From positions 434,158,730 to 434,222,729 of the forward strand of contig NC_081407.1 of the NCBI RefSeq assembly GCF_030272615.1: a DNA stretch of 64,000 nucleotides, in the 5' to 3' direction. Position numbers and translations under genes: made by a program. Below, in pieces: positions 1 through 12,400 of the stretch (its first letter is position 1; each line of letters opens with the position of its first letter). The notes beneath the pieces were generated by a model, which did no database searches, had not been told where the DNA came from, and saw only the letters and a list, made by a program, of their open reading frames with translations. This stretch comes from Cryptomeria japonica. Its lineage: Eukaryota > Streptophyta > Pinopsida > Cupressales > Cupressaceae.

Positions 1-738
1 ACACACCTACAACAACATCAATCGGTCTTAATCTGTAGATCTGAGCAAGTTGTGTGTGATTTCCAGCAGAAACAAACCTTCAAATTGCAGATCGTACTCC
101 TCTAGGCTTGGTTGTACCATCTCCCCTTGCCTAGAGTCACAAAAAATAAACTTGAGGGTTTCCGTTGGAATTTTTTGTACAAATATGATTGTCAACATTG
201 GAAATTCATATTAGACTCATCCTTTCAAGCTTATGATGCCACCAGAGAGAGATATGAGCAAAATAGTGGGGAAAATTGGCCTTATTCAGTGAAGTCTCCT
301 AACAAGTTTTTGGAATAAGCTTCAGATCTCCTATCTGATCATTAATTTGTTTTAGTTAATTGTTTTTATGGTGAATGAACCTTATTGAAAGGGTTGAATA
401 AAATTGGAAGCCATTAATTTGCAAATTATCAATAAACCCACATTCCAAGCTAGGCATGGAACCACTTGGTATGCAACATTGATCTCTCTAGTTATAAAGC
501 TTCCAAAGTTTTCTTATATAGTTGTTGTTTAGAATTTTCAGAATATGAAGATCTATTTCAATCAATTTTTTCATTGTATTTTTGTATTCTTTTCCATACA
601 AGGCATTAAAAACACAAAAAAATCAGAAACAATTAAAAAACCAAACAAAAAAACCCAATCATCCTTATTGCTGGTCAAAGATTAAATTTTGAAGCAATCA
701 GCAAAAATCTGATCAGATTTTGGTTAGAGATCATTCTA
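1..738. other. AT-rich leader or LTR-like region upstream of a gag remnant
   Basis: No gene is recognised here. A 68-codon open frame at 112-318 (+) has no family resemblance I can name. The stretch directly precedes a tRNA-primer-like site (739-750) and a Ty3-type gag, so it is probably the element's 5' LTR or leader, cut by the window edge. No TG...CA LTR borders could be fixed. Confidence 0.35.
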
Positions 739-750
739 TGGTATCAAAGT
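739..750 (+). promoter_or_regulatory. Primer-binding-site-like sequence of a Ty3-type element
   Basis: TGGTATCAAAGT resembles the initiator-Met tRNA primer site TGGTATCAGAGC used by most plant LTR retrotransposons. It lies about 40 bases before the gag remnant and on the same strand. Confidence 0.5.
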
Positions 751-788
751 GATGATCCTGCCAACCTGGGGGTCATCGAAGTAATTCT

Positions 789-2065
789 ATGCAGCGGGGC
801 AGATTTGGTAACTACACATATTACACACGCAGGAGACCTAGAGTGGATTTAAATTTTGTCACAAAAACACTCTTTGAGACTAATATGGGTGATATACCTG
901 AAGGACAGAGGAGCCCACCCAAACAGGAGAAACATATTCCACTCAATCTTGATGAGATTATAAGGAGCTTGGTTGAAGCACAACCAAGAATTGTTGAAGT
1001 AATCAATAGGGTACAAGACACACTTGACATAATGGATTTGGGAAATAATAGGGGAAGGCATAAGAGCCGTACCAGGACAATATCACCTGCAGGAAGTAGG
1101 GGCAGTAGTAGAATTCCATCTTCCCTGAGTAATGCATCCATCTCACCATGGAGGGACAAGACCCATACTAGGACAACGGATAGGCCTATGCTCCCATGGT
1201 TCACTCCTAGAGATGTACCACCATTGGTTGAGCCTCAGAATGGAATCACCTTCAAGGACACAGTTATGTCTGCCAACGATAAGTGGGCACATCTACCAAC
1301 ACATGTTAGAGATGCATTGTCATTGCATCAATATTGTATGTAGCATCATGATTCCATGAGGGGACAGAATGATAGGGGAACCAAACAATAGTGGAATAAT
1401 GATCTAAAGAAGGCTACAGATAAGACGATTTTATCCACTTTTGATGGCAACGGTTCTACTAGTGTACGAGCGTGGGTTCACAAGATAGTTATATACCTCT
1501 CCTTGAAACCCATGGCTGAAAACGAGGCCATTCAAATTGTTGTCCTACATTTGGAGAGTACTGCATATGACTGGTGGCACCATGGATTGGTCACGCAGAA
1601 TCACACTCTCATTCATTCATACGCAGAGTTCATAGAGGTTGATTTCCAGATTTGATACGAAATATGTGGAACTTTATTACATGGATTTAGCTCGCTCTCT
1701 TGAATCAGTCGGGTCATGTGGATACATATATTAATGAATTTCAACGTACATTAGTGATGGTACCTGTGATGCCTATTAGGAGGGTAGTTATGCTCTTCAT
1801 AGAGGGACTTCATGAGAGATACTATGGTTTAGTCAAGGCTTTGAAGCCTAAGACTTTGTAGGAGGCTATACAGCTTACCTTGGACTTGGACACCACACCT
1901 CCACATTCTACATTTCAGTAGAACATGAAATCTTCTGAAGGTTCTAAACCTTCTCAAAGTTCATCTTCATAGTTACCTAGTGCACCACCTCCACCTAAGA
2001 TGGATCATGAATCACGAAACGAATTAAGGAGGAAGAATTTGTGTTTTTCATGCAAGGAGCCATGT
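789..2065 (+). pseudogene. Decayed Ty3/gypsy-type gag
   Basis: An open frame of 184 codons (789-1343) is followed, in shifted frames, by a recognisable retrotransposon gag core. Around 1435-1640 it reads FDGNGSTSVRAWVHK and later STAYDWWHHG, as in plant Retrotrans_gag domains. Around 1730-1860 it continues with YINEFQRTL and LFIEGLHERYYGLV. Near 2015-2065 it reads ESRNELRRKNLCFSCKEPC, the start of a CCHC zinc knuckle. At least one frameshift (near 1655) and in-frame stops (for example near 1860 and 1920) show it is dead. It breaks off inside the zinc knuckle where an inverted Copia gag begins. Protease and reverse transcriptase are missing. Confidence 0.8.
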
Positions 2066-2070
2066 AGGTC

Positions 2071-2796
2071 TTGCTTCTACACACATTAGTAGTATATCCT
2101 TCCTTGAGACAATTGAAACAAACAGGGTTAAACTTTTGCTTACCTTTATCCTTGGGTGTTGGTTGCTTCTTTGATGCTTCAGCTTTTGTTCCAGAGGTTT
2201 CACCTTCCTCATACCCAAAAAAACCAAGTCCAGTGGTATTCTTTACCAGTTTTGCCGATTCTAGCTTTTGCTCTAGCTTAGCAGTACTCTTATTGAATTT
2301 GGCAAGTATCTCATTTGACTCAGTAAGTTCCTTGGAAATAGCAACATTAGATTCCATCAAGGTTGCATTCTTAGAAATAGCCATGTTTAGTTCACCTTGC
2401 ATTTCTTCTTTTTCCACTTTACTCTCTTGGAGATGAGCGGTAAGGGCACTGATTTCTTGCTTCAACTTGGAAATCTCATGATCTTTGTCTTTTACCAGAT
2501 CTTCAGCTTTCCTTCGGTTCTCAAACTCTTGACATATTCTGATAGTCAGTCCTTCCAACTCCTTTCTCAAGTTTGCTTTAAGATTCATTCAGTTTTTCAA
2601 CTTCTTCAACTAGGGCATCCATGTCAGCTTCATCAAAAGAGCTATTTTCAGTAAGTTCCATCAGTTTCTCAACATGCTCTGTTCTCTTGGCCAAAGAAGT
2701 TTTATACTCGACTTTGAGTTCATCATAGGCTCTCTCAATCTGAGTGAGACGATGAGTAAGTTTCCTCACAGTGTATTCCCCAATATCTCCTTCCAA
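2071..2796 (-). pseudogene. Copia-type gag C-terminal part with coiled coil and defective zinc knuckle
   Basis: Two overlapping minus-strand frames (2578-2796, then 1995-2588) are separated by a frameshift near 2580. They encode a long heptad-rich charged segment (KLKQEISALTAHLQ and similar), then a lysine-rich linker, then CFNCLKEGYTTNVC. In the family the knuckle is C-x2-C-x4-H-x4-C; here the histidine is a tyrosine. This is the coiled-coil plus zinc-knuckle end of a Copia gag. After VCRSK the family similarity stops and the frame runs through antisense of the neighbouring plus-strand gag, so the last residues are an artefact of the junction. The primer site and LTR just upstream (2820-3938) belong to the same element. 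Confidence 0.8.
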
Positions 2797-2819
2797 GTGG
2801 TTAGACTTATAGAAAGGTT

Positions 2820-2832
2820 GGCTTCGATACCA
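2820..2832 (-). promoter_or_regulatory. Primer-binding site of the minus-strand Copia element
   Basis: Read on the minus strand it is TGGTATCGAAGCC, close to the iMet primer site. It is separated by two bases from the CA end of the LTR at 2835. Confidence 0.7.
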
Positions 2833-2834
2833 AT

Positions 2835-3938
2835 TGATGAATACTAAGAGGGGGGGTGAATTAGTATAAAAAATACTGAACTCAAACTCTTAAACATTTT
2901 AACATATAACTGGTATAACAAAATCACTAATAAACCGGTTAAGATAAATGCAAACCAAATAGCAAATAAAGCATTCACCCACAAAAGCACAATCACCATA
3001 ACACAAGATATTTTGACGTGGAAACCCAAATGGGAAAAACCACGGTGAGCAGAAACTCTCAAATAACTATCTGCAGAATAGAAACCAGACCGGTTAAGGT
3101 CAAACCAGTTAAAGTCATACAATGTTCTTCACCAGAACAGATCTTGTTAGGAATCTAGATCTCTATTAGGAGATAAATCATGTTAAGACTACCTTGCTAA
3201 AGGATTTCAGATCCACAGTTGTAAACCACCTTTTAAGAGGATTTACAAAGGCTTTGTTGGGCCTACCCGATTAAGGGTTTCAGACTTGTCGAAGATGTGA
3301 GTAATCAACAAGTGAGTAATCTAGATACTAGCACAGTATGCTTGGTTAGATCCTGGATAGCTCATTGTTCATGCATTTCAACATTACTTCAGTCTTCAAC
3401 ATCTCCACACTCTAACTCTTCACATAGACATAATCTTCTCTGCAAAGATCGCACATAACCTTCTCATACATCATTCATCTCTCATTCATACAAACCCTAG
3501 ACATGATGTCCTTATAAAGGAAATTGATTTCATGTCGATCCAATAGGATTAAACTACAAGTTCCTAGGTTCAGTGCATCTAAACACATTTGGTAACATGG
3601 CACAAAATCATCGCCAAAGTGTCTGTGGATGATAACTCATTCACAGAAATACCGGTTCATACAATATACCGATTACCGGTTGTCAAAAATGAAGACTGAA
3701 AAATGTTAACTACCGCTTTGTTCCTTCGTACCGCTTGAGGTCTTCATACCGCTCGAGTTCTCCATATCGCTTGAGGTCTTCAATCAATTTGTGACCGGTA
3801 AACATCTTCTGCAAAACACTGATAGTCTAGAGACTATAATACATAATACCGGTTGGAACAATTACTAGTTGAGCATAACTCATACATCAAGAAAGTGTGT
3901 CCATCAATGACAATCAAAACATCATCAAAATGCCAACA
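2835..3938 (-). mobile_element. LTR (5' LTR of a truncated Copia element)
   Basis: On the minus strand the LTR starts TGTTGGCATTTTGATGATG at 3938 and ends ATTCATCA at 2835, next to a primer-binding site, giving 1,104 bases with TG...CA ends. It contains many copies of the short motif ACCGGTT and the segment around 3005-3045 (GGAAACCCAAATGGGAAAAA on plus) that recurs in other LTRs of this window. The 3' half of the element and its second LTR are absent, so no target-site duplication can be tested. Confidence 0.8.
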
Positions 3939-6368
3939 TAGCTCACCTTGTTGAAGAGCTAAGCTCCAAATTGTTGGGTTAATCTATCGACTCATCTCAA
4001 TCAAATAAATAAATGTCACTTAATAGAACTCCTTTCTTAATAAGACTTCTCAATTGAACAAATAATTACCATTTTGATCCCGTCCAATTCTTCAATTCAT
4101 CTATACTTGCACATGCCCTAATGAACTTACATATGGCTTCGATTAAATAAATTGGGTCATCAAATCTATGAATTTAATTTTGACACTATGGGAATTCTAA
4201 TCTTAGATTCAAAGAGATATTTCAAAGGAAATCCCTAAAGACAAGGGTTGAGAACACTACTACGAATTAACATTACATTAGTTATAAATGGACCATTATT
4301 TATTATGTCCCCAATCATAATATTATGTCTAAAAATCAAGAAAAATAAAAGGTGGTAATGTCTATATACCCAAACCTTTGCACAAAATGCTCTATATACA
4401 ACAAGATGAATCAACGAATAAAAGTTTGTTTAGATCAAGTTTTCTGGGAACTTTTTCCTACATTCAACACGATATTTTAAAACTCGAATGTTTTCTCTAT
4501 CTAATTCAAACCTTTGTTCATTGTTCTGAGATAAACTTCTAATGCATACAGACACCGTACGAAATAAATAGTGCTTGAAAAGTGTAACACACTGGTTTGC
4601 ATGTTCGCTACATGGAATGAGATTTGAAAGAGAAAATATCTTGACAACTCCATTTTTTACCGGTTATTGTATTATTGATCGTAAGATAATAAACAAACCT
4701 AACTTAGGTTGTCAACCCTCCAAAAAATACAGCAACCCGAAAGAATCTATGAGAAATATAGGTCGGTTGCTAAATAAGAAAGGCATGGTATTCAATTCAA
4801 ATGACCAGACAGACAACATGGGTGTGAAATTAAAATGTTGATGACAAAATACAATGTCACAAACAAAAACAGGAAAGATGTTCAGGTATCTCAATTGGAC
4901 GATGTGTAAAAGAATCAATCTCAAAGTGTTTCAATAGTATGTTTAAAATTCTCGTGAAATAGAAGATACCAATCCCTACAAGGTTTCAAGAGGATTGCAG
5001 TCTTCATCTTTAAAGGAAAGAATTATCCATTTTCAGGCTTGAATTCTAGGCATAATGATCAAAACAGAAGGTAACAACCAAAAGGTTATTTGAAAATCAT
5101 GCATAGTACATCTTGACACGAACTTCTATTTTACAATCAATACTATTATGGTGGTTTAAAAATTCTTCTTATTGAGGAGGACATGAGCACTGATGATGCA
5201 AGTGAAGAAGGTTTAGAAAAAACTAATTTCTATTGTAATTTGGGAATTTACCAAATATAAGAACCTTTTCATTGACATTACTCTTAAGGCATGTATACTA
5301 ACGAAGACACTAGGAAGGTGTGTGGATCAGAAAGTTTGGGATATGCCATTACCTTGTATATTTAGATGTTGTGTGAGGAAGCAGTATTCCTGGTGCGCTT
5401 AAGGATAAAGTCTAACATTTTAATTCAACTTAGCACTTCATAGCAAGAATATAATAAGTTGATTAAAGAAAACAATTGAAATTCTGACACTTTGATTATA
5501 AATCAATACAATGAAACTTATTATCTATCAAATCTACCATCTACTTTGTTTATGATTCGACATACTCCACCCTAGGACCAACATACCGAGAGAATAATGA
5601 ATGTACTCTTATTTATCCATTACGTTCAAGCAATACGTTAAAAAAGGTCGTCCAGCAGACCTCACAACATATTGAAGGTGCCCAATAACCTCCCGAAAGA
5701 TTTACCAAGCACTCAAGTGCATCATTAATGAAAAAAGAACGTCGGCTTGTAGAAGAGAGCATAACTCACCCCCATATGAATATTCACTCCCAATGATATT
5801 CAAGAAAAACAGGAGAATTCGATTCACAGTAATGAACAACCTTTTTTGAGACTTATTGCTCGGTAAAGAGATTTTATGAGAATTACAAAATAAGTCAAAT
5901 GCAAAAGAGGTTTAATGGAAGGACCAAACAAAACAAAAAGGAAGAAGCATCTATATTAATTCCAATTTGTTTTTATGATATGCATCTAGCAGATTTTTAG
6001 CAACATTTATATCAAATCAAACTTCTCTGAAAGGATTTCCTACTACATTTGTTAGCTATGTATGCAAATAGTATGGTAATAATTAAACAGAGTTCAGATT
6101 ATTTGTGTGTAAGTTTAACATCTAGATGCAAATACGCTTTACAGTATGGACATCCATGACCAGGCTAATCAGCAAGACTGTAAGTTCAGACTTGAAAAAG
6201 AAGAGGCCACACGATATGATCACTCAGGTCACAAAATATCAAACACCGCATAGCAATGGCCAAACCTTGCATGGAAAATGTTATATAACTTGCTGAACTC
6301 CACTCTACCCAAAATTCACAGCAAAATGAGAACCCTCTGAAACAAAATTGCTGGGAGTAGACACAAAG
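3939..6368. other. AT-rich region downstream of the MRG stop codon
   Basis: No coding region is recognised. The part next to 6369 must hold the 3' untranslated region of the minus-strand MRG gene. No convincing poly(A) signal position could be chosen by eye. Open frames at 4575-4841 (+) and 4712-4924 (-) overlap each other and resemble nothing known to me. Confidence 0.4.
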
Positions 6369-6465
6369 TCAGGAACCTTTCTGCTCTCTGTTTTCAACCT
6401 CAGAGGTAACTTTTGGCCCATCATAGCTAGAGAGGAAAAAGCTGCTTTGATTCTTCTGTAGAAAC
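6369..6465 (-). CDS. MRG: MRG terminal coding exon with stop codon
   Basis: The acceptor reads AAATCTGCAG then G-TTT-CTA-CAG; the first G completes the lysine codon started as AA in the exon at 32112-32196. The exon encodes FLQKNQSSFFLSSYDGPK, the conserved last helix of the MRG domain, followed by a 13-residue polar tail and TGA at 6371-6369. It lies 25,646 bases from the previous exon. Confidence 0.92.
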
Positions 6466-9400
6466 CTGCAGATTTAGGAAGAAACCTTAGAAATAAACCC
6501 CTATTGTTTTATAAGTGGTACCGCATAAAATATTAAGTATTGTTATAACGCATTCCTAAAACACTGCATACAAAATGCTCCATTTACCTTCCTCTCTAGC
6601 ATTTAGCATTGAATAATGCAAGCAGCATGGAAGTGACAATAAAAAAGAAACCAGACACCCATTTGTTAAAAACAATATCATTGGCAGAGAAAAGATCGGC
6701 AATAAAAAATTGAAAAACAATTTAATGTAAGCATGTACCTACCAACCAAAGGTTAAACTTGGCACAGGTTGCATGTTGGAGTAATTAGGACATTATCTTA
6801 TTATTTAATTAATTAGGTCCTTTAATAACTTTACTCACTTAAGCTAAACTTAGGTGCTTTTTCATTTTATTAAATTAGGCTTACACTTGGCACTAGCTAA
6901 TTTAAGCTTGCTTTAGGGTTTAGCCTAGGGATCCATTCAACCTTTTCATAAGGATCCATTCATTCATTTGTAACATATTCTTTTGCACATCAATACAGAA
7001 TTCTCAAGTTGTTGAGCAAATTATCCTTGCTTGATCTCCATTTTGTGACAGGTGGTGTGCTTGTAGATGATTCTTTGGATTGTGTGGTTAATCGATAACT
7101 CCAACATTGCAAAGGGAGGTAAAACATATCAAGGCTCACAGCAAGCATTTGTTTGTTATCTGAAAAGAAAATAATGACGGCCCAAGTAAACTTCCTCTAG
7201 GATCTCCAGAAAGTAGTCCAAGGAGAGCCACAATACTTCAATTACCCCAGCTTAGAGATAGTATTTATGCTATTTTTAATTCTTTATTTTGAAGAGGCCA
7301 ATTTTATGAGAAAAATAGTGGCAGCAGGCATTTTGAGCCCAATAAAAGGCACAGCACTAGAATCTATAACAACTGCCCCTCATATACTAATATTTTTTTT
7401 CACAAGTACCAACGTAATTGACCAAGCATCTTCCATCTAATCTAGAAGTGCCGACTTCATAACTTCTCCAACCACCATCGTGGTGGCGACTCCATGCCAC
7501 CACTCATATGCTTACACTATAAAGTGGTAGCTCACAATGTAAGGGCATTCCTAGACCCAGAACTTAAACTTCAAAGGTTTATTCATGGTGACCCTGCCCA
7601 TGTATCCCTTTCCAAAATCAAAGGCTTGTAGTTCATAAACCAATGATAGAGAGGATTCATCCTCTCTTCCTCCGTACACCAATGATAGAGAGAATCCATC
7701 TTCTCTTCTTGTATGAGATCTCTAATCTCACTTTTAAATCACGACTCTCTCATCTTATCTTGATGATCAAGCCCCACCCCTGGGCTAGATAGGCAGGCAG
7801 GTCGGTGGCCCTACCATCTTTTTGAGGTAGGGGATGTAATGTCCCCTTTTCTGAAATAGGATTTAATAATAAATTAAAATATAATAATATAAAAAATAAA
7901 TATATAATATAACATAATTATTAAATATAAATTTAATTAGGTTTAATGAATGGTCAAAGAGCATGAAATAAAGAGTTATGTCTATTGGAGGATTAAAGGT
8001 ATAAAAGGAGTGAATCAATCATCAACTTGAAAAGGAACGGAGGAAAATATAAGTGACTTGAGGAAATATAGAATAAATAATTATTATCAAAAGACAGAAA
8101 TTAAGGATGAATAGTTGTGACTCTTTCAAAAGGGTAGAAATAGTGAAAGGTGTGACTAACTCCCAATTTTAAAATATAAAAAGGAGATCAAATCATTTGG
8201 AGGGGCATCAATTCAGATCACAACAATTCAAAGCAGAAATCTAGAATGACACTCAGCAATAAAGGAATCCAAGAGATTTGGAAAATAATTTATTATTCTT
8301 GAAAGGCCACAATGAAGGGTGGTGACTCAATTCTTGTGAAAGGTGGTGACTCTTTCACCAAAAAAAATATAAAGGAGAGATCATTCCAAGGATTCAATCA
8401 TCTCCTCTCTATCAATTCAGCATTCATTCAATCATCACTCACCAATACATCAACTCAACAATTACTAAATAATCACTCGTGAATCCATCAAAGGAAATTA
8501 TTCAATCATCCAACAATCATCAATGGAGATTCATCAATTCAGAATTCATCGTCAAATATCAATCCACTCAACCATATATACAAATTCAGAAATCAATCAA
8601 CAGTCATTTTAGACTATCAATTTACAATCATCAACAATCAATAAAATAATTCAATTCATTAATTCAATACAGAATTCCAGAAGTACACTCGAATTGATTC
8701 AAGACTTATTCCTAAGAATATTCAAATATTATTCAAGGGATTGATTGTCAAATCATCGAGAAATAGTATTTAGCAATAGTCTAGCAAATATACCAAGTCA
8801 TCAACTTTGAATTCTAGTTAGTACTTGCAAAATGGGCAGGGTCCAGGCCCACAGGTTGGGCTAAGGTTTGGAAGGATAGGGTCTTTTCCAAACCTTTGGC
8901 GAGCTAGGGAGAGGGTCCTTGGTATTGTCACCGAATGAGGTCTAGGCTCATGGGGTGAGCTAGGGTTTGGAGGGACGAGATCTTTTTCTTACCTTTGACA
9001 AACTAGGGACGAGGTCCTTAATTTCATAACCATTGAGTTAGAGACAAAGTCTTTTAGATCAGCAGATTTGCAAGGTATTTATGGGGAATTCACGATTTGA
9101 TCAACTTGGGTATTGTTCAAGGATGTATTGACTTAAATTTACATTGCAAATCTTGACAAAACTATTATATCTTGAGTGAATTCTATTTTTTAAGGAATAT
9201 CCCCCAAAAGGAAACATTATTAGAGCTGGTTGTACCACATGTATAATCTTTCCTAGATTTGTAGGTCTCACTTTTAATTCACAACTATTCATTAAGATTA
9301 TGTTCTGAAATTAGTCCAATTACAATAAAATGATGATAAACACATTCCAATCAAGTGTTGGTTCCATAACAAACATTCTTGTATAAACACACAAAACCAC

Positions 9401-12400
9401 ACAAAGGCCATATCATTTGAACATTCCATGTTCACACAATGATTGGCTCATGCATACATCATTTATACACATGGTGACTAGCCTATATGCACATCATAAG
9501 TACAAACAATGGCTAGCTTAAACATACATCACATATACATAATGTGAATGACTCACTGATACATCATATATACACAATATAACTTGAGCGTGCATTACAT
9601 ATACATATTGTCTATCTCATGCACCCATCACATCCACAATGTGAATAACTTATACATCACATGGTCACATAAAGATCAACTGATAGGTGGATGCAACCTA
9701 TGACATGCATCATCCTACTACCTAGTTCACTAACACATAAGATTGTAAGTAGATCCCATCTAGAAAAGGAATGTCGATGTACCCCATACTACACTTCAGG
9801 TGCCATCCTTTTTCCCAATCCACCACCATTTGTGATGACAATCATCTTATACAACTTGTCATTATTGGCAAGGCCATAAGTATAACAACATGCACAATAC
9901 CCAAGGCCATTGCACAAGTACATAATGATTGGCTAATGCATACATAGTAACCAACTAGCAATAGGAAATGAATGCAACACTATTACATGTATCTTCCTAT
10001 TGCTTGTTTCACTTGCACTTATCCTTTAAGTGCATCCCAACCAAACAAAGGAATGTCGATGCATCCCATACCATACCATGGATCCCATCATTATCCCCGA
10101 TCCTCTACATCAACCATGATGATGGGCAACTATCCCATACTGCTTGCAATCATCACCGGATAAGATATATGTGTTACAAACCCATCACATAAGGCCATTA
10201 ATGACACTAAACCATCGAGATAGTGGATTCCAACGTCTATTGCCCCCAGGCCATTGACAAAAAGTATATCCACCCTAGAAGGAAATAGTACCAAACATAT
10301 AACACCATGTGGCCTTGGTTACACATCGACTAACCCCTTCACAACATGGGTAGCACCTAGCATCAATCACCTTCGTACTAATGAACATTTGATACACCCC
10401 CCTAACACAATGGTTAGTTCTTGGCATTGATCACCTACATGGTATTAGTGATAGTGGAATAACCACTCATGTATCATAACATGAATAGTTCATGGCATCC
10501 TTCACCTATGTGCTACTGATGAAAGTCAACTAATCCATAAGATACAACAGATAGCACCTAACATCAATCACTTGGACAATACTAGTGACAATTGACTAAC
10601 TACTCTTGTATCATGGCATGAATAGCTCATGACATCCTTCACCTCCATGTTGCTAATGAAAACTAGCTAATCTATAAGATATGCGAGATACCACATAACA
10701 TCAATCGCCTCCACAGTACTAGTGATAGCTAGCTATTTACATCTATATTAGACTTGGCTCCAACATATGAGAACATCTTATAACCAAGTACACATAATCC
10801 ACACATCACGAAGGTTCACAAATTTAGGACAAATGGACCTAAATATGTCACAACCAAGTGATCCCGGAACCTACACACAAAGTCCTATAGGACTTGAGGT
10901 CAAATTACTAACACAATTAACACATTGAACCCACATGAGTTGGCCTCTACTCAACACATACACAAACAAACACCAACTTCTAAAATAATCAAGCCCATCC
11001 ACTTCATTCAAACTACTATTCAAGAACGCATTATTTCAAAGTACATTATTTATTAACTAGAAATCAAACCCATAGTAGTTATATTAAAAAATGTCCTACT
11101 AAGTACGTATCATTTTGGTTAATAATAATCACAAATCATAGGACACATTTCTCCACTAGATGGATACAAGGGCAAAATACCCAACCATCTTCATTAAAAC
11201 TTATTGTTGATGACTACATTTGGTAAAGGAGGTTATAAGAAACTTTGTCCTAAACTCAACACCAAAGCAAATACATATTAAAGCGAGAAGATCAAATGAG
11301 CAGGATAAGGTTTGTTTACATCATTATATCCATGTCACGACCAAGTTAATGGCTCCCTTATTGCCTAGAAAAAATAGAGCTCACAAAGTCACAATGATAA
11401 CTTATACCCTCATATATTTGTTAATGATTTCAAACGCTATGCCATAGTGTTTAACAATTAGCTCTAATTATTTTTAGTTCATATAAGTTTGGAGGCATTC
11501 TCACACCTTCACATTGAGACAAGCCATGGTGATAGACTCTAAGTTCGTCCAAGATTGGGGTAGATTTTGGAATACCAAATAATACTTACCTTTGAGTAGA
11601 TAGGCTTGAATCGCTTGATCACGACGGGTTGCTTTTCATTTGCTCAAACCCATATAGTGCATAGTTCAACCTCTGGCCAAACCATATTAAAGAGGGAGAA
11701 ATATTCGAGTTTAAAAACAACCCCAAATCTTGGAGACGTCCACTAAACCCTTCCTTACAAACTTGGGTCACAAGAGCATCCTTTACCCAAGGACTACATA
11801 CTTCCAAACTGGATCAAAGTCCCATGAAGTTTTCCTCACAAGAACTCTCTCAAATAAAATACACAGAGTCCCATACCCAAGGTTTCATAACCAATCTAGT
11901 ACCATTACTCGAGAGTGAAGTAGAATGAACACTATATAAGGAAAGCCATATGAAAGATTAAAACCCAACAATGTAGCGAACCACCTGTTGGTGTACGTTT
12001 TATCATAGACCGAACATTAGAATAATATACCCAAGGATACTCTATCCTCTCTTGAAAAACCACCACTTATGTTAAGGTTGCAAGAAGACTATATGGCGAT
12101 TCCAAGGTTTCTTTGGTCAGGTCTTGACGTGTGGATAAGCTCAATGGGTGTTGTGATATGCTAGTAATACACAAAGGGACTTACACTTGGCTCGTTCAAT
12201 TCACAATGGAGGTTTATCATTTGTGGGTTTTGGATTGTGGACTTCAAGAAAACTGAAAAGGAGACATGGTTTAGAAATTCTAATATATTCCTAAGAATTC
12301 AAGAGACGGTAAAGACTGGATGAAACTAATAACAACACTTTGTTCCGCCACACTTAGGACAACTACGCAAAGCAGGTTGTGCTCAAGATTTTCACATTTA

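Noticed and set aside
112..318. 68-codon open frame near the left edge
   Set aside because: Short, without family match, and inside a probable retroelement leader; kept only as part of the 1-738 note.
2835..3938. A CRISPR-like or tandem array from the frequent ACCGGTT words
   Set aside because: Spacing is irregular and the words lie within a well-bounded LTR.
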